Assembly (NCBI GenBank): GCA_910579545.1
Contig: CAJTVI010000001.1
Coordinates: forward strand, 62,001-126,000
Direction of reading: 5' to 3'
Source of the DNA: an uncultured Oscillospiraceae bacterium
Lineage (GTDB): Bacteria; Bacillota; Clostridia; Oscillospirales; Ruminococcaceae
Length of the DNA: 64,000 bases
The translations under genes and the position numbers were made by a program. Each line of letters starts with the position of its first letter. The first letter of the stretch is position 1. The notes under the pieces are model-generated. The model was not told the DNA's origin. It was given only the letters and a program-made list of their open reading frames with translations, and did no database searches. Below, one piece after another: positions 24,760 through 33,586 of the stretch.

Positions 24760-25986
24760 TTACAGCAAAACCTTGTGGTAAACCTTCTTGCCCTTTTTGA
24801 TCACGACCCCCTTGCGCAGTTCCTCGGCCGTGAGGGCCATGGTCATATCGGTGACCTTTTCGCCGTTCAAAGCAAGCCCGCCCTGCTGGATAAGCTGGCG
24901 GCCCTCCCGCTTGCTGGAGATAAGCTTTGCCGCCATCAAAAGGTCCAAAACGCCGATCTTCCCATCGGCAAGGTCGGCTGGCGAAAGGGTGGTGGAGGGC
25001 ATGTCGGCCGCGTCCGCCCCGCCGCCAAACAGGCTGCGGGCGGCCTCCTGGGCCTTGACGGCCTCGGCCTCGCCATGCACCATGCGGGTCAGTTCAAAGG
25101 CAAGGATCTCCTTGGCGGTGTTCAGCTGGCGGTCCTCCCAATGGTCCATCTCATCGATCTGCTCCAGCGGCAGGAAGGTCAGCCAGCGGATGCACTTCAT
25201 CACGTCCGCATCCCCCACGTTGCGCCAGTACTGGTAAAAATCAAAGGGGCTGGTTTTGGCGGGGTCCAGCCAGACGGCGTTGCCGGCGGTTTTGCCCATC
25301 TTGTTGCCCTGCGAATCGGTAAGCAGGTTGATGGTGAGGGCGTAGGCGTCCTTGCCCAGCTTGCGGCGGATGAGCTCGGTGCCGCCCAGCATGTTCGACC
25401 ACTGGTCGTTGCCGCCAAACTGCATGTTGCAGCCCACCGTTTGGAACATGTGGTAAAAATCGTAGGACTGCATGATCATGTAGTTGAACTCTAAGAAGGA
25501 AAGCCCCTTTTCCATCCGCTGCTTGTAGCACTCGGCCCGCAGCATGTTGTTGACCGAAAAGCAGGGCCCCACCTCCCGCAGCAGCTCGATATAGTTGAGG
25601 TCGAGCAGCCAGTCGGCATTGTTGAGCATCATGGCCTTGCCCGGCCCCTCGCCGAACTCGATAAACCGCTCCATCTGGCGCTTGAAACAGGCGGCGTTGT
25701 GGTCGATGTCCTCGCGGGTGAGCATCCGGCGCATGTCGGTACGGCCGGAGGGGTCGCCGATCATGGTGGTGCCGCCCCCGATCAGGGCGATGGGCTTGTT
25801 GCCGGCCATCTGCAGCCGCTTCATCAGGGTCAGGGTGACGAAATGCCCCACCGTTAAGCTGTCGGCCGTGCAGTCGTACCCAATATAAAAGGTGGCCTTG
25901 CCGTTGTTGATCAGCTCGCAGATTTCCTTCTCATCGGTCACCTGGGCGATCAGGCCCCGGGCCTTGAGTTCGTCGTAAATGGTCAT
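24760..25986 (-). CDS. tyrS: Tyrosyl-tRNA synthetase
   Basis: A 408-residue class I aminoacyl-tRNA synthetase. ATG 25986 has GGAGAG upstream. Motifs: YIGYDCTADSLTVGHF (HIGH region), GGGTTMIGDPSGR, NYMIMQSYDF and QFGGNDQW for tyrosine binding, GNKMGKT in place of KMSKS, and a C-terminal S4-like domain (GRQLIQQGGLALNGEKV). The short leader (about 50 nt) leaves no room for a T-box, unusual for a Firmicutes tyrS. The promoter overlaps the end of recN. Confidence 0.97.
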   Translation of the reverse strand: MTIYDELKARGLIAQVTDEKEICELINNGKATFYIGYDCTADSLTVGHFVTLTLMKRLQMAGNKPIALIGGGTTMIGDPSGRTDMRRMLTREDIDHNAACFKRQMERFIEFGEGPGKAMMLNNADWLLDLNYIELLREVGPCFSVNNMLRAECYKQRMEKGLSFLEFNYMIMQSYDFYHMFQTVGCNMQFGGNDQWSNMLGGTELIRRKLGKDAYALTINLLTDSQGNKMGKTAGNAVWLDPAKTSPFDFYQYWRNVGDADVMKCIRWLTFLPLEQIDEMDHWEDRQLNTAKEILAFELTRMVHGEAEAVKAQEAARSLFGGGADAADMPSTTLSPADLADGKIGVLDLLMAAKLISSKREGRQLIQQGGLALNGEKVTDMTMALTAEELRKGVVIKKGKKVYHKVLL

Positions 25987-26047
25987 TGGTAAACTCTCCT
26001 TTTTTGCCCCGCAGCCCTCTTTTGCCAAGGGCATAACATACTACACT

Positions 26048-26075
26048 ACTATACTATAAAAACAGGCATTGTCAA
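26048..26075 (-). promoter_or_regulatory. Sigma-A promoter for tyrS inside the recN 3' end
   Basis: Minus strand: TTGACA (26075-26070), 16-bp spacer, TATAGT (26053-26048). The -35 contains the recN stop codon. A second TATAGT-like hexamer lies 5 bp upstream of the -10. Confidence 0.65.
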
Positions 26076-27757
26076 CCGCCGGCCCCAGCCTCGCCTTTTC
26101 CGGCAAGGCCCAGCATCTCGCGGGCGTTGGCAAGGCTCAACTCGGTCACATGGTCGCCCGAGATGATCCGCGCAAGCGCCTCGATGCGCCCATCGGTATC
26201 CAAGGGATGGATCTCGGTATAGGTGCGCTGCCCCTCCACGTTTTTTTGGATGAGCAGGTGGCTGTCGGCCAAAGCGGCGATCTGGGCGGTGTGGGTGATG
26301 CAGAGCACCTGATGCCCCTGGGCCGTTTTGCGCAGGGTCTCGCCGATGCGCCCGGCGGCAAGGCCGGAAACGCCGGTGTCGATCTCGTCGTAGATAATGG
26401 TAGGGATGGCGTCCTTTTCAGCAAGGGCGCTCTTGATGGCCAGCATGATGCGGGACAATTCGCCCCCTGAGGCGATCCGCGCAAGGGGCTTGGGGGCCTC
26501 GCCGGGGTTGGCCGAGATATAAAACTCGACCGTGTCCTGCCCGGCGCTTGCCAGCGGCCCGCGGCTGTGCTGCAGGGTAAAGCGGATGCCCGGCATGTTC
26601 AAAAAGGCCAGCGCCTGGGTGATCTGGCGGTTGAGCGCCTCAAAGGCGGCAAGCCGTGTTTGGGTGAGCGCTTCGGCCAGGGCTTTGGCCTTTTCAAACA
26701 GCCGGCGCTTTTGGGCGTTGAGGGCGGCAAGGGTCTCGGCCGAGGATTCGATCCTCTCCAGCTCCTCCCGCGCTTCCTGCCCGGTCTTTAAAATCTCCTC
26801 CACGCTGCCGCCGTACTTTTGTTTAAGGCGGTAGATCAAATCCAGCCGTTCCTCGATGGCGTCCAGCTCGCCGGGGTCAAACTCGTACCCCTCCAGCCGG
26901 TCGGCCAATTCGCCGGAGAGCTCCCGCGCCGCGTAATACAATTCGCTCAGGCGCTCGCTGGCCGGCACAAGCTCCGGGTCCAGCCCGGCTGCCTGGCCCA
27001 GCGCGCCCACCGCGTCGCCCAAAAGGTCGGCCGCGCCGCTGAAATCGTCCCCGCCGCCGATCGCCGCGTGGGCGGCGGCCAGCTGCTCCAAAATGGTGGC
27101 CGCATGGGCCGCCACCTGCCGGCGGGAAATCAGCTGCTCCTCCTCCCCCGCGCTCAGGCTGGCGGATTCGATCTCCTCAAGGGTAAAGCGCAGGGTTTCG
27201 ATCCTGCGCTGTTTTTCGGCCTCGTCCATGCTTAAAGCGTCCGCCTGGCGCTTTACCAGCACCAGCTCGCGGTAGACCTCGTAATAGGCCTTGTGCTCGG
27301 CGCGGTTCTGGGCATAGGCGTCCAGCAGGGCCAGATGCCGGGCGGGGTTTGTAAGGCTCTGGCTGTCGTGCTGGCCATGGATGTTGATCAGCCCGCCGCA
27401 GATCTCCCGCACGACCGCCGCGGTGGCCGGCATGCCGTTGATGCGGCAGCTGCTTTTGCCCTCGGCGCTGATCTCCCGGTAGAGCAGCAGCTCGTCCGCG
27501 GCCTCGTACCCGGCCTTTTCCAGCTGGGCGCGCACCGTGGCCGGCACCGCCTCAAAGCTGGCCCGGATGCAGGCCTTGGCCGCGCCGGTGCGCACCAGGT
27601 CCCGCGAGGCGCGGTTGCCCAGGATGGCGTTGATCGAGTCGATCAGGATGGATTTGCCCGCGCCGGTCTCGCCGGTGAGCACGTTGAGCCCCGGGCCAAA
27701 CCGGGCCTCGGCCTTTTCGATCACCGCAACATTTTCTATTTGCAGGCATGCCAGCAC
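26072..27757 (-). CDS. recN: DNA repair protein RecN
   Basis: A 561-residue SMC-like ATPase that gathers broken DNA ends. GTG 27757 has AAAGGGGG 9 nt upstream. Walker A is at residues 30-37 (GETGAGKS), followed by LIDSINAILGNRAS; NIHGQHDSQ, a central coiled-coil arm (~155-370), the ABC signature ASGGELSRIMLA, Walker B TIIYDEIDTGVSG and the switch CITHTAQIAA complete it. Last gene of the nusB-to-recN operon, next to argR as in Bacillus. Confidence 0.97.
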   Translation of the reverse strand: MLACLQIENVAVIEKAEARFGPGLNVLTGETGAGKSILIDSINAILGNRASRDLVRTGAAKACIRASFEAVPATVRAQLEKAGYEAADELLLYREISAEGKSSCRINGMPATAAVVREICGGLINIHGQHDSQSLTNPARHLALLDAYAQNRAEHKAYYEVYRELVLVKRQADALSMDEAEKQRRIETLRFTLEEIESASLSAGEEEQLISRRQVAAHAATILEQLAAAHAAIGGGDDFSGAADLLGDAVGALGQAAGLDPELVPASERLSELYYAARELSGELADRLEGYEFDPGELDAIEERLDLIYRLKQKYGGSVEEILKTGQEAREELERIESSAETLAALNAQKRRLFEKAKALAEALTQTRLAAFEALNRQITQALAFLNMPGIRFTLQHSRGPLASAGQDTVEFYISANPGEAPKPLARIASGGELSRIMLAIKSALAEKDAIPTIIYDEIDTGVSGLAAGRIGETLRKTAQGHQVLCITHTAQIAALADSHLLIQKNVEGQRTYTEIHPLDTDGRIEALARIISGDHVTELSLANAREMLGLAGKGEAGAGG

Positions 27758-27802
27758 GGCAAAGCCCCCTTTCTGTGGATTTTTTTGGGGGATGCGCCCC
27801 GG

Positions 27803-28264
27803 TCAGCCATGGACATATTTGGCAAGCTCGGCCGCGATCTGCTTTGCGGCCTCCTCGCTGCGCATCAGCACAAAAAAGGTGTCGTCGCCCGAGAGGGTGC
27901 CCACCACCTCTTTCCAGTGCATGCCGTCAAACACCTCGCAGGCGGCGTTGGCCATGCCGGAAAAGCACTTGACCAGCACGATATGGCCCGCCGAGTCCAC
28001 ATGCAGCACCGATTCGCGGAAGATGGTCTCGAACCGGGCGGAGGAATAGGGGGTGCGCAGGCTGCCGGAGGCCTGGGAGACATAGCGGTAGCCGCCATCG
28101 CCGGTGGCCGCCTTGACCAGGCGCAGCTCGCGGATATCGCGGGAAACGGTGGCCTGGGTCACCGCAAAGCCCGCCTGGCGCAGGTAGTCCAACAGGTCCT
28201 CCTGCCGGTCGATGGAATGCTGTTCGATCAATTTGAGGATCGTCTGATGCCGGGCGCTCTTCAT
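27803..28264 (-). CDS. argR: Arginine repressor ArgR/AhrC
   Basis: A 153-residue regulator. ATG 28264 (KSARHQTILKLIE) has a GGAGG that overlaps the nadK stop. The N-terminal winged helix carries the family signature GFAVTQATVSRDIRELRLVK; the C-terminal domain with HVDSAGHIVLVKCFSGMANA and LSGDDTFFVLM forms the arginine-binding hexamer core. It represses arginine synthesis and activates catabolism when arginine is bound. The tlyA-nadK-argR-recN order is classic for Firmicutes. Confidence 0.96.
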   Translation of the reverse strand: MKSARHQTILKLIEQHSIDRQEDLLDYLRQAGFAVTQATVSRDIRELRLVKAATGDGGYRYVSQASGSLRTPYSSARFETIFRESVLHVDSAGHIVLVKCFSGMANAACEVFDGMHWKEVVGTLSGDDTFFVLMRSEEAAKQIAAELAKYVHG

Positions 28265-28272
28265 ACCTTGCG

Positions 28273-29121
28273 CTACCTCCCCTTCAGCTTTTGGTCGATT
28301 GCCTGGAACTGGTCGGCCGGATGGAACGAGATCAGCCGGACGCACTGCTGCGCCTGGGCGATCTCGATCTCGCAGCCGTGCGGCAGCAGCCGCTGCTCGG
28401 CGCCGTCGCTGCTGATATACACCGCCTGCCGGTCCGCCGTGTCCAGCTGGATCGTGAGCCTGCGGGATGCCGAAAAAACCATCGGCGGCCGCTGCAGGCT
28501 GTGGGCGCAGATGGGGGTGACCACGATGCCCTGCACCGCGGCGTCCAAAATCGGCCCGCCGGCCGAGAGGGAGTAGGCGGTGGACCCGGTGGGGGTGGCC
28601 ACGATCACCCCATCCCCCCGGGAGCGGTTGACCAGGATGCCGTCGCAGTAGACGCTGAAATCGATGGTGTGCAGCATATCGCTTTTATAAAGCACCGTGT
28701 CGTTCAAGGCGGTGTGCCGCCAGGGCGGGTCGGTTTTGGCGCAGACGTCCAGCAGCATGCGCTGGTCGAGGGTGTACTGCCCCTGTGCCAGCAGCGAGAG
28801 CTTTTGCTCCAGTTCGTCCAGCTCGCAGGTGGCCAAAAAGCCGGTGCGCCCAAGGTTGACCCCCAAAATGGGCTTGTTATAGGCAAGCGAGTGCTTGGCC
28901 GCGTGCAGGATGGTGCCGTCGCCCCCCACCGTGATGAGCCAGTCGGCCGCGGCAAAGGCCTCCTGCCGGGGCAGGCTGCGGGCGTACTGCACACAGCATG
29001 TTTCGCCGGGCTGCTGCGCCAGCAAAACCTCCACCCCCAGCCGGTGCAGGATGGCGGCGGCCCGGGCGGCCGTTTGCACGGCCCCGGCTTTTTGGATGTT
29101 GGGCACAAGGCAGGCGATCAT
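28273..29121 (-). CDS. nadK: NAD kinase
   Basis: A 282-residue enzyme that phosphorylates NAD to NADP. The GGDGTILHAAK loop carries the catalytic aspartate; GVNLGRTGFLA, LNDTVLYK, RGDGVIVATPTGSTAYSLSAGGPI and TPICAHSLQ follow the family closely. ATG 29121 lies 3 bp after the tlyA stop. Together with pncB at 48 kb it gives two steps of NAD(P) supply in the window. Confidence 0.96.
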   Translation of the reverse strand: MIACLVPNIQKAGAVQTAARAAAILHRLGVEVLLAQQPGETCCVQYARSLPRQEAFAAADWLITVGGDGTILHAAKHSLAYNKPILGVNLGRTGFLATCELDELEQKLSLLAQGQYTLDQRMLLDVCAKTDPPWRHTALNDTVLYKSDMLHTIDFSVYCDGILVNRSRGDGVIVATPTGSTAYSLSAGGPILDAAVQGIVVTPICAHSLQRPPMVFSASRRLTIQLDTADRQAVYISSDGAEQRLLPHGCEIEIAQAQQCVRLISFHPADQFQAIDQKLKGR

Positions 29122-29124
29122 ACG

Positions 29125-29940
29125 CTATACTCCTTTTGGGCGGGCGTCTAAAGCCGCGTGGGCGGCGCTGACCGTTTCGGCCGCATCCGGGCAGAGGGCG
29201 GCCGGCGCATCAGCTTTTTTAAGGTACATCAAAAACTCAATGTTGCCCTCCGGCCCCTTGACCGGCGAATAATCCAGCCCGCAGACCGAAAACCCATTTT
29301 GCAGCGCCATCGAAATGGCGGCCTCCAGTACCTCGGCGTGGGTGGCGGGGTCCCGCACCACCCCTTTTTTGCCTACCTTTTCGCGGCCCGCCTCAAACTG
29401 GGGCTTGACCAGGCAGACCCCCTCGGCCGCGCCGGCCGTGACGGCGCGGGCCACCGGCAGGATATGGCGCAGCGAGATAAAGGAAACGTCCACGCTGAAA
29501 AACTGGATGGGCTCGGCCAGCATTTCGGGGGTGACGCTGCGGATGTTGGTGCGCTCCATGTTGACCACCCGCCCGTCGGTGCGCAGCTTCCAGGCAAGCT
29601 GCCCGTAGCCCACGTCCACCGCATAGACCTTGGCGGCGCCGTTTTGGAGCATACAGTCGGTAAAGCCGCCGGTGGAGGCGCCGATGTCCATGCAGACAAG
29701 CCCCTTTGGCGAGAGCGGAAAGACCTGCATGGCCTTTTCCAGCTTGAGCCCGCCCCGGCTGACATAGCCGATGTCCTGCCCACGCACCTCAACTGCCGCG
29801 CCGGGCGGCACCATGTCGCCGGCCTTATCGGATTTTTGGCCGTTGACATACACAAGGCCGGCCATGATGAGGGCCTTGGCCCGCTCGCGGCTGGGCGCAA
29901 GGCCGTTTTGGCAGAGGTATTGGTCCAACCGCAGTTTCAC
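29125..29940 (-). CDS. tlyA: TlyA-family rRNA 2'-O-methyltransferase
   Basis: A 271-residue protein with an N-terminal S4 RNA-binding domain (RLDQYLCQNGLAPSRERAKALI, VYVNGQ) and an FtsJ-like SAM methyltransferase domain: VCMDIGASTGGFTDCML binds SAM, VDVSFISLRHILP and CLVKPQFEAGR give the catalytic K and D context. Mycobacterial TlyA methylates 16S and 23S rRNA; clostridial relatives probably do likewise. GTG 29940 overlaps the dxs stop (GTGA). Confidence 0.93.
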   Translation of the reverse strand: MKLRLDQYLCQNGLAPSRERAKALIMAGLVYVNGQKSDKAGDMVPPGAAVEVRGQDIGYVSRGGLKLEKAMQVFPLSPKGLVCMDIGASTGGFTDCMLQNGAAKVYAVDVGYGQLAWKLRTDGRVVNMERTNIRSVTPEMLAEPIQFFSVDVSFISLRHILPVARAVTAGAAEGVCLVKPQFEAGREKVGKKGVVRDPATHAEVLEAAISMALQNGFSVCGLDYSPVKGPEGNIEFLMYLKKADAPAALCPDAAETVSAAHAALDARPKGV

Positions 29941-31811
29941 GCGCCTTCTCCTTTGATCAGCCGGGCAAGGCCTTGTGCATCAAGCCCCAGCACCTGTTTC
30001 ATTGTTGCCACATCCGCGTGCGGCAAAGCCTCGCCCGGCACGCAGGCCTGCAAAAACCGCCCCTGCCAGCCGGCGCAAAGCAGCGCGGCCGAAAGCTGCT
30101 CGCCAATGCCGCCGCAGCCGATGCACTCCTCGGCAAACAGGATGGTATCATACCCGCTGAGCTCCCCGCAGAGGCCGGCGGGCAGCGGATGGATCTGCAC
30201 CAGCCGGCAGACGTCCGCCGGCGTTCCCTGCTCCTTTAACAGATCGGCCGCCAGCATGGCGTCCTCGGCCTCAGACCCATAGCTGACCAGCACGGTTTTG
30301 GCCCCCTCTTGCCGCACGGCCCAATCGAACGGGCGGCCGCTGCAGCCCAGCGCGGCAAGGGCCGGGCGTTCGGCCCCGCGCGGGTACCGGATGGCGCGGG
30401 GGCCGTGCCCCTCAAACGAAAGAACGAGCTTTTTGAGCCAGAACCGCAGCTCCGCATAGTTTGCGGGCGAAACCACAAAAACCCCCGCCTGGCTCAAAAA
30501 GGCCGGGTCGTATACGCCCTGGTGGGTCTCGCCGTCGCCGGGCACAAGGCCGGCCCGGTCCACCGCCAGCAAAACGTCTAATTTCATCAGGCGCACATCG
30601 TTGAGCAGCTGGTCGTAGGCACGCTGCAAAAAGGTGGAATAGATGCCCACCACCGGCAGCATGCCGGCGCTGGCTAAGCCGGCCGCAAAGGTAACGGCGT
30701 GCTGTTCGGCCATGCCCACGTCAAAAAAGCGCTGGGGGTATTTGCGGTAGAAGAACTGCAGGCCGGTGCCGTATTTCATGGCGGCCGTAATGGCGCACAG
30801 CCGCTCCTGCTGCCCGGCCAGCTCCACAAGGCAGGAGCCGAACTCGGTAGAAAAGCTGGCCGGCGGCGCAATGTCCGGGTCGGTTTTGGGGTGCTCCAGA
30901 TCAAAGGCGGAGACCCCATGGAACTCGCCGGGATTCTTTTCGGCTGGCGTAAAGCCTTTTCCCTTTACAGTGACCGCATGGATAAAAAGCGGGGCGGTTT
31001 GGTGGCGCAGGTTGGTAAACAGCTCCTCCAAGGCGATCACGTCGTGCCCATCCACCGGCCCTATGTACTGGAAGCCCATCTCCTCAAACATGGTGGAGTG
31101 GTAGATCTGGCGGCGCAGGGTCTGTTTTGCCCCCTGCAAAAGCTGTACCGTACCCCGGCCGATGAGCGGGATGGCCCCCAGCACGTTTTCGAGGTTTTCT
31201 TTGGCGCGGAAATACTGGGGGCTGGTGCGCAGCACCGTGAGATACCGCGCCACCGAGCCGACATTTTTGGAGATGGACATCTTATTGTCGTTGAGCAGCA
31301 CAATGAGGTTGTTGAGCACCGAGATGTTGTTCATGCCCTCGTACACCATGCCGCCGGTAAAGGCGCCGTCGCCCACGATGGCCACCACCTTGCCCGGGTC
31401 GCCCCGCAGCTTTTTGGCCTGGGCAATGCCAATGGCCACCGAGAGCGAGGTGTTGCCGTGGCCGGCCACAAAGGCGTCGTGCTCACTTTCAAACGGGCTG
31501 GGGAAGCCCGAAAGCCCGTCCAGCTGGCGCAGATGGGCAAACCCCTCCCGCCGGCCGGTGAGCAGCTTGTGGGTATAGCACTGGTGGCCCACATCGAACA
31601 CCAGCTTGTCGATGGGCGAATTGAGGGCGCGGTGCAGCGCCACTGTAAGCTCAATGGTGCCAAGGTTTGAGGACAGGTGCCCCCCCGTGCGGGAGACGCT
31701 CTCGATCAAAAAATTCCGGATCTCGCCGCACAGCACGGGCATCTGGTCGGCCGGCAGGGCCTTGAGGTCTGCCGGGGAATGGATCAGGTCCAGCAGCGGT
31801 GTTTGAGACAT
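29937..31811 (-). CDS. dxs: 1-Deoxy-D-xylulose-5-phosphate synthase
   Basis: A 624-residue TPP enzyme that joins pyruvate and glyceraldehyde-3-phosphate in the first step of the MEP isoprenoid pathway. ATG 31811 has AGAGGTG upstream. Landmarks: SRTGGHLSSNLGTIELTVALH, GDGAFTGGMVYEGMNN and NDNKMSIS for TPP-Mg, FVAGHGNTSLS, MAEQHAVTFAAG and DRAGLVPGDGETHQG. ispA in the same operon uses the pathway products, so the operon couples isoprenoid supply to its first prenyl chain step. Confidence 0.97.
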   Translation of the reverse strand: MSQTPLLDLIHSPADLKALPADQMPVLCGEIRNFLIESVSRTGGHLSSNLGTIELTVALHRALNSPIDKLVFDVGHQCYTHKLLTGRREGFAHLRQLDGLSGFPSPFESEHDAFVAGHGNTSLSVAIGIAQAKKLRGDPGKVVAIVGDGAFTGGMVYEGMNNISVLNNLIVLLNDNKMSISKNVGSVARYLTVLRTSPQYFRAKENLENVLGAIPLIGRGTVQLLQGAKQTLRRQIYHSTMFEEMGFQYIGPVDGHDVIALEELFTNLRHQTAPLFIHAVTVKGKGFTPAEKNPGEFHGVSAFDLEHPKTDPDIAPPASFSTEFGSCLVELAGQQERLCAITAAMKYGTGLQFFYRKYPQRFFDVGMAEQHAVTFAAGLASAGMLPVVGIYSTFLQRAYDQLLNDVRLMKLDVLLAVDRAGLVPGDGETHQGVYDPAFLSQAGVFVVSPANYAELRFWLKKLVLSFEGHGPRAIRYPRGAERPALAALGCSGRPFDWAVRQEGAKTVLVSYGSEAEDAMLAADLLKEQGTPADVCRLVQIHPLPAGLCGELSGYDTILFAEECIGCGGIGEQLSAALLCAGWQGRFLQACVPGEALPHADVATMKQVLGLDAQGLARLIKGEGA

Positions 31812-31914
31812 TCTACCGTCACCTCTTATCACCAGGCTGTCAACAAAGGCCGCATTTGGCAGGAAGAGCAGCAAAAACCGCCCTTATCCTGCACATCCGT
31901 TTTTTGGCGGCCCT

Positions 31915-32385
31915 TTACACCATGACCGGGATCGCAAAGCCGATGGCGACCCCCAGCAGCGCGCCGGCCCACACCTCAAAGGGGGTATGGCCCACCATCT
32001 CCTTGAGCTTTTTGTCGCCCAGCATGGGGGTGGTTTTTGCGCCCTCGTCCATCCAGTCGGTCAGCATCCGGTTGATGATCTTGGCCTGCTCGCCGGTCTC
32101 GCGGCGCACCCCCTGGGCGTCGTACATTACAATGGCGGCCAGCAAAAAGGCCAGCGCAAAAAAGGGCGAGGAGGTACCATACGCCCGCCCGGTGGCCACT
32201 ACTAAGGCGCACACGGTGGCGGAATGGGAACTGGGCATGCCGCCGGCCCCCCACATCCGTTCCAGCTTAAACTCCCTGAGCAGAACCGCGTTGATGATGG
32301 TTTTGAGGGCCTGCGCCGCAAACCATCCCACCATCGAGACGCAGAGTACGTAATTCCAGTGGAAAAGCCGCTTGAGCCATTCCAT
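31915..32385 (-). CDS. Divergent PAP2-family membrane phosphatase (DUF212)
   Basis: A 156-residue membrane protein. ATG 32385 is chosen because AGAGGTG lies 6 nt upstream. The motif GGMPSSHSATVCAL with preceding KLERMWGAG, and the later GHTPFEVWAGALLG, define the YuiD/DUF212 branch of the phosphatidic-acid phosphatase fold. Between ispA and dxs it may dephosphorylate a prenyl diphosphate such as undecaprenyl-PP or a precursor (inference); Clostridia often keep it in this operon. Confidence 0.86.
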   Translation of the reverse strand: MEWLKRLFHWNYVLCVSMVGWFAAQALKTIINAVLLREFKLERMWGAGGMPSSHSATVCALVVATGRAYGTSSPFFALAFLLAAIVMYDAQGVRRETGEQAKIINRMLTDWMDEGAKTTPMLGDKKLKEMVGHTPFEVWAGALLGVAIGFAIPVMV

Positions 32386-32486
32386 TCCATACACCTCTTT
32401 AGTTTTTATCTTCTCTTCTTCTCTTCTGTGATCCTTCCTTCGCGGCCTGCCCGGCGCTTAAAATGCCTGGGATGGCCGCGGCCGGG

Positions 32487-33371
32487 TCAGTGATCCCGGC
32501 GCAAAAGGCTTTGGGCAAGAGCGCACAAAAAGCCGGCCCGCGCGCCGTACCGCTCTTCCAGCGCGCCGCAGGCCCGGGCGGTGACCTGCCCGGCAAGCTC
32601 CATGGCCTTTTGGGGGCCGTACAGGGTGGCAAAGGTGGTTTTTCCATTTGCCGCGTCGCTGCCGGCCGGCTTGCCCAGGGCCTGCCGGGTGGAGGTAACG
32701 TCCAGCACGTCGTCCACGATCTGGAACACCAGCCCCAGATCAAAGGCGTATGCCTCCAATGCGGCGCGGTCCTCCCCGCCGGCCCCGGCCGCCGCCGCGC
32801 CCATCTGCACGGCCGCGTTGATCAGCGCCCCGGTTTTGCCCCGGTGCACCGCGCGCAGCTCCTCCTCGCTGGCCGGCCCCCGCTCGATGCGCAGGTCCAG
32901 CTCCTGGCCCAGCACCATCCCCCGGCCGCCGGCCGCAAAGGCAAGGCACTTTACAGCGTCCGCCCGCGCCCCGGCGGGCAGCGGCGCGTCGCTGATCAGC
33001 TCGAAGGCCGCGGTGAGCAGCGCGTCCCCCGCCAAAAGGGCCGTGGCCTCCCCAAACGCCTTGTGGCAGGAGGGCCGTCCGCGGCGGAAATCGTCGTTGT
33101 CCATGCAGGGCAGGTCGTCGTGGATGAGGGAGTAGCAGTGCAGCATCTCGATGCCCGCCGCCAAAGGGGCCGCCTGCTGCACACTGCCGCCCAGCAGCTC
33201 GCAGGCGGCCAGCACCAAAATGCCCCGCACCCGCTTGCCGCCGCCCAAAAGGCTGTAGCGCGCGGCCCGGCAGACCTCGCTGCTTTCGGGCAGGTACTCC
33301 CCGCATAGGGTGTTGAGGGCCTGCTCGGTCAGCTCCCGGTAGGCGTTTTCTTTTATCGCCTGTTCGGTCAT
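32487..33371 (-). CDS. ispA: Polyprenyl synthetase (farnesyl diphosphate synthase type)
   Basis: A 294-residue all-helical prenyltransferase. ATG 33371 overlaps the xseB stop (ATGA). GGKRVRGILVLAACELLGG binds IPP; the first Asp-rich motif reads SLIHDDLPCMDNDDFRRG and the second QIVDDVLDVTS. The residues before the first motif and the two-residue insertion in DDLPCMDND are those of type II FPP synthases, so C15 is the expected product. It sits between xseB and the PAP2 gene as in many Firmicutes (yqiB-yqiC-yqiD). Confidence 0.95.
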   Translation of the reverse strand: MTEQAIKENAYRELTEQALNTLCGEYLPESSEVCRAARYSLLGGGKRVRGILVLAACELLGGSVQQAAPLAAGIEMLHCYSLIHDDLPCMDNDDFRRGRPSCHKAFGEATALLAGDALLTAAFELISDAPLPAGARADAVKCLAFAAGGRGMVLGQELDLRIERGPASEEELRAVHRGKTGALINAAVQMGAAAAGAGGEDRAALEAYAFDLGLVFQIVDDVLDVTSTRQALGKPAGSDAANGKTTFATLYGPQKAMELAGQVTARACGALEERYGARAGFLCALAQSLLRRDH

Positions 33372-33586
33372 GGTGCGGCCTCCTCCCCCTGCATCCCCAG
33401 CGCCTGGTCGATCTCGCAAATCTCAAGCTTTGCCTTTTGCAGCGCTTCGTCGCACCCCGCAATCAGCTGGGCCGCCTCGGCATACAGCTTTACGGCGTCC
33501 GCCAGCGGGGTTTTTTCGTCCTGCAAAAGGGCCAGCACCTCCTCCAGCCGGGCCAGCCCGGCCTCAAAGGTTTTGGGGGTTTTCAT
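33368..33586 (-). CDS. xseB: Exodeoxyribonuclease VII small subunit
   Basis: A 72-residue helical-hairpin protein: TFEAGLARLEEVLALLQDEKTPLADAVKLYAEA is the family core. Several copies bind each XseA. AAGGAG precedes ATG 33586. It overlaps xseA upstream and ispA downstream by 4 bp each, so all three are translationally linked. Confidence 0.95.
   Translation of the reverse strand: MKTPKTFEAGLARLEEVLALLQDEKTPLADAVKLYAEAAQLIAGCDEALQKAKLEICEIDQALGMQGEEAAP

Noticed and set aside
25987..26047. T-box leader before tyrS
   Set aside because: The leader is too short and has no specifier loop or T-box sequence.
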